From Stratiolaelaps scimitus (lineage: Eukaryota > Arthropoda > Arachnida > Mesostigmata > Laelapidae), in contig JABWDB010000067.1 of the NCBI GenBank assembly GCA_019614645.1, positions 744,001-808,000 on the forward strand: DNA of 64,000 bases. Reading direction: 5' to 3'. Below the pieces are notes generated by a model. That model was not told where the DNA came from and did not search any database. It saw only the letters and a program-made list of their open reading frames with translations. The translations under genes were made by a program, and so were the position numbers. Below, piece after piece: positions 57,853 through 64,000 of this stretch; positions within the stretch are counted from its first letter, which is position 1, and each line of letters starts with the position of its first letter.

Positions 57853-60800
57853 AGTTATAAAGGTGGGCGACAATTTAAGAACACCCTTTCCTATAGATTC
57901 TCAATAAAATAGAAATTGCATTTTCTCTCTGGATATACCTAAGGTAAACGTTTGCATTAACAATGCGGTTACGCTGTATGGTCTATCCAGTTTTATACTA
58001 CTATCGCATGACAAGTTTTCAGTTATAAGAGAACAATCATAAAATGGAATACTTCAATACACCCTTGTGTTATTCACGTCTCAGCCTCTTTTCGATGCTT
58101 AGCGTTACTGCACTGGTAATTCTATTTAAACTATTTATACGCTTCACGACGCGTATTTGTATTTACTGGGCAACAGATTATTGCCCAGAAATGATTATAT
58201 TGACCATCTCGTCACATTCGACACTTACAAACTCATCTACCTTACGGCGCTGGGAATCACCTTCTAATCTTCGCTTCTGCTGAAGATTTTTGCAAGCTTT
58301 ATCAAACCTAGATGCTAACTTGTAGGGTTTGATAAAGCGTGCAAATATATATATCTTTCTCGTGCTACTGAATTTGCTTTCAAATAACAATTCGATTCGC
58401 TGTATATTTCTTATTTGTTTATTATAAATAATAATGCATTCGGTCATTCACGCATGCGACGTCAACCACGAATGCGAATGTGAATAATAATAATAATGTA
58501 AAGAGAAAATGGCAGAGATAGTGAATTTGGCTTAGTTTGGGACATATTGGGCTTTGTGGAGCAGGGGTGGAAAATTAAGGTTGGGAATGGGGTTTGCGAC
58601 ACGGCCGTTCTGTCGGTCAAGGGATAGCAACGTGTGAGGATAGCCCAGTCGGTCAGGTCTCAGATCTCTGAGGGGGCTTTCAAAATGAAGCCCCATGCTC
58701 CCTGTGGCAGGAAATAACGGTTATGACTGCGGTCTCTGTGGGTGGTCATCTGCTTCTGGGATAACCTTGTCGCCTTGTTCCCGGCGCGACTCAGTCAGTT
58801 CTCCGTAGAGCGGCTTTTGTGGTGACCACTGGAACAGTACTGAATAGGTATCTGTGTAATTGGAAATGCTTTAGTGGCGATCCGCCCACCTCGCTCTAGA
58901 CACGATGACATCTTCAGGAAAAGTCAAGATGGATTCTTAGTCAAGTCGTTTCAATTTCATTTTATGGACGTTTTATTCTTGATCAGTTAGATTAACGTAC
59001 CTAAGATAAGGATTAATATACCTGGTTCAGCCCTGAATTACATGTAACATCAATAGGGAGAAAATACCGAAGGGGCGTCACGATAAACCAAACCAATGGG
59101 TACACTAGTCTTTGCAACTCCTCGCGCTCGATATGGTCCCAGGTTCTGTTACTGGATTACATCAAGGACAAGCAGATAACGTGTTGCATCTTGTTTAAAA
59201 TATCGGACCATGTTAAGCATAAACTGACAACCACCTGGTCCTCGTTCCAATGTCAACCTGAGCAATCGGTCTGTCCTTCCCTAGAAAGAATGAGAAACAA
59301 CGAACCTTGCGATCCTTGTACACACCCTAACGCTGAAGGGCTCTCTACGGAGCCATTGGTATGATACCGGAGTTTGAGATGGCGTTCACCAGAAACGCTC
59401 TCGTATTCTCCTCTACTAGGCCCTTCACTCACTCACTACGCCTTATCATATGGCCTTCTACGCCAGGCCGGAGTAATACATTCTCCCCGAGTGGAGTTTC
59501 AGTTTGCATAATGCGACTCTTCTAACACTTATCCTGCAAGGCTAATAGCAGTTTCCCTGTCAAATATTTACATTGCCGTGAGGAACTTTAGTAGAGCACG
59601 ATACACCTCTCTAGGTGGCAGGACCAAACTGTAAACCTACTTTTGCCGAAATATTTTCACGTTGCTTTTGCAATGTCGTTGCGCGAAGGAGCAGTTCTAT
59701 TTATCGACAGGCACTTTTCAAGACCTTCCTCGTGAAAATGTCGCCTCCATAAACATGTTTACTTAAACTGTACGTAAAAACACTTTTATCATCATCATAC
59801 TTTACTTGAGGATGGATAAATGCCTGACGTTGGTGCTCACTGTCTAACATGGACATTACACATGATGAATCTTAAGCTATACTTGATGTATTCATGCAAG
59901 CTAAAACAATACACCTAAAGCTTCCTACAAAAAAGAAAAATTCGTGTGTTATGCAAAAATCGAAGCTAATTTTTCGCTGCTTTTTTGTAATTCACCCTGA
60001 AGATTCACCCTCTGTTACCATTTTTTTTTTGAAAATTCGTGTATGAGGTCAATAAAGGTGGATTCAGATATGTAAAATAGAGCAATTGCCACCTATTCCA
60101 AGTTTTTTTGCGACAAAACTTCTATTTTGCAACAATACTAGTTGCTCACAGATAGATAGTATTATAAATACACAGGAATTATCACAAAGGCAATGTGATA
60201 AATTTTTAATACAATCCATTCATTGTCCAACTTTTCACTGCCTCACTTGCGCAATTCGATTTCATCGTATTTTTGTATCATAATAAGTTCACTTATTCCA
60301 GTTTACATAGGTTAAGCGTTAGTGTGCCATTCCTCTCTCCGTCATTCAGCGAAAAGTATTGCTCTTTGAACGACAAAAAATTAGCTGCTCTATGAAGGTG
60401 GCTGTTACAAACTATTGTTCAACACCATCAGTTACGGCTAGCTTCCCCTCCTATGGGCTCTGTCGATACCACCACTTCATTCACTCTAGGGCCTCAATAA
60501 CTAGGCTATCTCAGTGCTATCTGCAGGAGGCGTTTCAAAGGAAAGGCGAGTACAGCGAAAAGGGCCAACGCTGGGATATTATTTATTATTGGTCACTCCA
60601 GGAACTGCGAAGGCAGAAGCACAACCACTCACCGAACGAACGAAGGGAAAACCTCATTCACGAAGTCATCCCATTCACAGGCGATGACAAACGACGATGA
60701 CGAGGAACAGATAAAGACGCGGCAAGCGAGGGCCGCGAGGGTGCGCCAATATGGGAAGTGACAGTCGATGTTCACGGACACGATAGAATATTTTTATTAT

Positions 60801-60949
60801 TATCCCACCTCCTGAAACATCCGAAAGTGATGATTTTTCGGATCCCCTCTGTACGTGTTTTGTACATTTCACATCGTAGCCGCACGTAATAGCAAGATTG
60901 AAACATCTAACAGATGTGTATGCAGTCTTAGGCTATCTGGCTGTGTGCA

Positions 60950-60951
<2 letters not shown>

Positions 60952-60990
<39 letters not shown>
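60952..60990. repeat. (TA)n microsatellite
   Basis: A 39-bp TA tract with one AA interruption. A second tract begins 36 bp further on. Confidence 0.9.
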
Positions 60991-60991
<1 letters not shown>

Positions 60992-61021
60992 TGCGTCGTT
61001 ACTTTCGCATTAAAAAATAAA

Positions 61022-61025
<4 letters not shown>

Positions 61026-61051
<26 letters not shown>
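61026..61051. repeat. (TA)n microsatellite
   Basis: A 26-bp TA tract, 42 bp left of the perfect palindrome at 61094. Confidence 0.9.
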
Positions 61052-61060
<9 letters not shown>

Positions 61061-61093
61061 TGTATTTTCTTTTGTTTAAACCTCCAAACTGGG

Positions 61094-61140
61094 TACGCCA
61101 AATTTAGAACCTACCAACCGTAGGTTCTAAATTTGGCGTA
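61094..61140. repeat. Perfect palindrome, 21-bp arms with 5-bp spacer
   Basis: Arms 61094-61114 and 61120-61140 are exact reverse complements (TACGCCAAATTTAGAACCTA plus C) around CAACC. A transcript would form a stable hairpin. The context is AT-rich with two (TA)n tracts just upstream and no neighbouring gene. Confidence 0.97.
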
Positions 61141-62504
61141 AATAAAAAATTATTCGGATTTTAAATTTATAAATAAGAACAGATTATACAATATGTAAGA
61201 TAAATATATGACACTTTTTCTACGAATAGCAGCTAGAAGTCGGTCTAGACAAATTGCATTTCATAGTAAGCTCTTTGACTTTTATTTTGTGTCCCTTAGG
61301 TCTTTTTTCGGCTTCGAACTGCTAGAATCTGTTTGAGAATTTCATCTGTTTCATATGAACGGCAAAGAAGACGTCGTTGTACCGCAATGCTCGGACCGCA
61401 ATCTACATTACGTAATGGATTAAATCACATCCTTTACTTCCAGTCGTTTATTGACCTAATGCCTAGAGAGTGATTTCCTCTAACTAATTTATATATTCCC
61501 TTAGATTTGTATATTTACCTTTTTACAAAGTGTTGCAGAATACGTGGATGGATTTGGGCAATGAAAAATATCCGTTCCATCGACATCATTGACTACTCAT
61601 TCGTCGTTTTCAATATTCTTGCACGTCAGACTAACAGAGTTTGTCAACCATCATCTTCTGCTGCTGCACCCATATGTGCCCTACTCGAAGGGTTCGTCGG
61701 CTCTTATGAACGTTTAGAAACTCAACTGTTAAGTTCCACTCCATGCCGATTGTCTATGATTCTCGCGAATAAGTTCATTATAGCGTTGAAGTGGCCAAGT
61801 GCAACGAACTTATTAAACAGATCCTACTCCGTCCCCGCCATAAATTTAATAAACATAGATGTATCGGCATTTATGCTCCATCTGAAGGCTTCAGGAATGA
61901 TAGACTTCACCATAACGCGTGGAGGCCAACTATTGCGACTATTCAAATTGTGTCGAAGTTACGCAGGTATTTTCAGTTTAAGTTTTTTTTTAAGTTTTTT
62001 AATATCGCAATAAGCCGTCGTCGAAAACAACGAAGTTTCTTCATACCCGACCGTCGAGATGTTCCAGTTCTCGTTCGCGGCTCACCATCGTGACTTCCAT
62101 AGAGTTAAAAGCTTGGGTAACTATAGACCCCGTCGCAAAACCTCGTCCACTGTTCCCCCGAATCATGCAGATAGTCAACAGTGTCATCCAGAAATCTCTG
62201 TGTCACCCAACACAGCATTTTTTCAACACTGTCCCAGTCTGGGAACATCCACTGGACATTCTCTGTATCTTTTTCAGTGTTTGGTCGCTCACTAAGAACA
62301 AGAGTTGCGATAATCTAGCCATCTATACCTTGGTCAACAATGTTGACATTTTATGATAAGCGAGATATGGCTGTCGCACTTCGTAAAAGATGGTGAATTG
62401 TGCCTTGATGACCGCTACGACGTACTTCGTAGAAATCGTGGAGACCTGGGTAGGGATGTATTATTATCCTCAACCATTGAGACACGATAGAGCGTTATGT
62501 TGTT
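61141..62504. other. Sequence upstream of the LINE endonuclease remnant
   Basis: A plus-strand stretch around 61790-61900 reads IKQILLRPRHKFNKHRCIGI followed by YAPSEGF. This recalls the IxxYAP block of LINE endonucleases, so part of this region may belong to the remnant that follows. It is too degenerate to bound. Confidence 0.3.
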
Positions 62505-62942
62505 AACCTGAATCTTGACATCGAAGCAGTTGCTGTTAATGTGTTTGTTAAAAACTCTGCGTTTCGTTTTGTTTGCTGTTATCGAACGAACTTCAGAAGG
62601 TGGGAGTAAACATTTATCAAGTAACTGAATTTGCTTGAACCCTTGCGTCCCTGAGTGATAACATGTCTTGGTGATGAGCGTGCGGCTGAACTTATTGTGC
62701 TACTATTAACGTCTGACCCTGATGTCATAGAAGATTTTGATATTGTACCGCTGCCTTTTAAATTGGATCATGAGACAATTTCATTCCATGTAGAATCCGA
62801 AGATGATGAATTGAACTTATACAAAGGGGATTCTCTCAAATCTTGTCGACCCACATATTTAACTTTTGCAGGAATGTGGATGACATGTAAGACCCTTATC
62901 TTAGCTACTTTTTGTAGAACTTTATGTTCCCGAGCCCAGTAG
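62505..62942 (+). pseudogene. LINE AP-endonuclease domain remnant
   Basis: In one frame, NLDIEAVAVNVFVKNSAFRF then VCCYRTNF matches the LINE endonuclease block (E-x-xxVxI...VCCYRPP). Three in-frame stops follow. From 62655 the same frame gives LLLTSDPDVIEDFDIVPLPF then KLDHETISF, which corresponds to the end of the domain. There the catalytic SDH motif has become LDH and the His remains. This is the N-terminal enzyme of a Jockey/CR1-like LINE that nicks target DNA. It may belong to the LINE family at 37742-38740, but no overlapping domain allows a test here. It is nonfunctional. Confidence 0.6.
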
Positions 62943-63780
62943 ACACATTAACCATTGCAAACCCCGAGAATGTGTCGACAAATTAAAGCCGCTCACTGAT
63001 ACTGATGCCGACGCCAATCCCACCTATACTCAACTTGACATTCAGACTCAACCTGCGGAAAGCTTCGAGGAGGCTCAGCATACTTGGAGAGTCTGGGCTG
63101 TCTTTCCGTAATGCTAAGGAATTTTTTTCGCAACGCAAATGAACGAATCGGTCGCAAAGATGACTTTGGCCTCTTCTCCAAAATGAATATAGCTTCATAT
63201 GTGAAACCAGAAATGCTAACGGTATGGGTGAGTGACCAAAATCGTGCTCCCCAGCTGGTTCAATTCCCACCTGAGGATCAATGGGTTTTTTAGTTGAGTT
63301 TCCAACTTTTCCGTTCATTGCGCAGCTACGTTTGATCAGTGTGTGCATATGCAAGGGGGACATTCATTCCTTACCCGTAATACGTACATAGTGTCGAATT
63401 TAACCCCTCGAAAGAAGCTTGAAAGATAAGCCATATGCTTTTCGCATGTGTGTCCCTACACACACACAGACGTATTTTTGGTAAGCTTAGTCATAAGCTA
63501 CAGTGAACACTATCGCATATCTTCTTCATCTTCTACTAAATAACTGGATAGCGTGGAATAGCTTGTGGAACGCTCAAGTCAAGCGAACCTAACACTGTCA
63601 TCAGTTGTCAATGATTTAAAATCCAACAGCACATTGGCCTTGGGATGACTTGACACGTCGTTCAGTTAAGTAAAGAAGTCTCTAAGAACAAAGTCAGACT
63701 CTACAAGTTTCTTTGACCAACAGTTAGTTAGTATAATGATAGTAGTAATTCGTATCATTTATATTATATGATACGATATA
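62943..63780. other. Sequence with a possible tRNA-like SINE fragment
   Basis: A B-box-like CTGGTTCAATTCCCACC lies near 63255, in a context reminiscent of tRNA-derived SINEs, but no A box is evident. The remainder is unassigned. Confidence 0.3.
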
Positions 63781-64000
63781 ACCTTCTTATGTCAACCACT
63801 GTGCAACCATCCCCGGTTACGCAGTAGCGCGTGCGGAACGGGCAAGCTAAGGAAGTACGCCGCACTCCAAGCAACGCACCTGTTTTCCCCCCTTGCCTTT
63901 GAGACCCTGGGCGGGCACGGCCCTCTCACTGCGAACTTCCTCGAGCGGGTCTACCATAGGTTGATCCGCGCCACCGTTAGAACACTCCCTAGAAATTCCG
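63781..64000 (+). mobile_element. 5'-truncated second copy of the GC-rich non-LTR element, runs off the window
   Basis: The sequence from CTTCTTATGTCAACCA onward aligns with 40765-40960 of the element at 38775-41060. Translated with a frameshift it gives PSYVNHCATIPGYAVARAER and then KYAALQATHLFSPLAFETLG. Similarity begins abruptly after AT-rich sequence, as expected from incomplete reverse transcription. It extends further (FLERVYHRLIRATV) than the readable frame of the first copy and may be less damaged there. Confidence 0.75.

Larger units (their letters stand above)
52884..61093. other. Long intronic stretch without a recognised gene
   Basis: This follows the MICU exon and its minisatellite and is probably the next MICU intron. 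Open frames near 55664-55960, 56971-57246, 58178-58447 (minus) and 60359-60700 lack domains and splice context. A G-rich run is at about 54839-54849. (TA)n tracts are at 53036-53060, 57821-57850 and 60952-60990. Confidence 0.4.

Noticed and set aside
58178..58447. Minus-strand frame with a charged region (KRRLEGDSQRRKVDEF)
   Set aside because: No family recognised and no start or splice context.
61507..62013. 168-residue plus-strand frame
   Set aside because: TTG start and no coherent domain; a different frame of the same region shows weak LINE-endonuclease-like blocks.
51048..64000. Further MICU exons (EF-hand region)
   Set aside because: I looked for the TPPxxKGSSxLFRNL and DxDxDG-type segments behind AG acceptors in the plus strand and found none, so they must lie beyond the window.

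Overview
The window looks like a eukaryotic, probably arthropod, genome. Coding sequence is sparse and split by GT-AG introns, the background is AT-rich with many (TA)n arrays, and decayed non-LTR retrotransposons, tRNA-derived SINEs and mariner elements are frequent. A mite or tick fits, but that is inference from repeat style only; no ribosomal or mitochondrial marker is present. I see no bacterial operons, no CRISPR array and no intact tRNA or rRNA gene.

The backbone appears to be one plus-strand gene of the mitochondrial calcium uptake (MICU2/MICU3) family. A putative first coding exon (331-603: arginine-rich presequence plus one membrane segment, GTGAGT donor) and a clearly MICU-like exon (50894-51047) are both in phase 0 and frame an intron of about 50.3 kb. 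The following intron runs past the window end, so the EF-hands are not here. The first intron also contains a well-bounded 132-bp exon-like segment of unknown identity (28652-28783) that is in phase with both MICU exons.

Two candidate genes lie on the minus strand inside the first intron: an apparently intronless secreted single-Ig-domain protein (43183-43788, with a poly(A) signal 76 bp beyond the stop) and a possible first exon encoding a presequence-like peptide (22215-22328).

Most recognisable sequence in the intron is mobile. A mariner family occurs as a nearly intact 1285-bp element with one nonsense codon (31628-32912), a neighbouring decayed relative (to 34241), and a 693-bp deletion derivative that keeps both ends and an open HTH-domain reading frame (45671-46363). 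A second, older mariner lineage is at 23685-24450. One LINE family with a YADD reverse transcriptase is present as fragments at 13852-14610 and 18090-18822 (minus) and 37742-38740 (plus); a LINE endonuclease remnant is at 62505-62942. A distinct GC-rich non-LTR element fills 38775-41060, and the 3' part of a second copy runs off the right edge (63781-64000). A probable Penelope-like reverse transcriptase remnant is at 52560-52883 (minus).

Simple-sequence features include a homogeneous 34-bp minisatellite (51817-52212), a perfect 21-bp-stem palindrome (61094-61140), a 40-bp inverted repeat (48016-48307), and more than a dozen (TA)n tracts. I found no convincing undescribed multi-gene system. 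The strongest candidates for follow-up are the nested Ig gene, the in-phase cassette exon and the transposase-derived DNA-binding-domain ORF.
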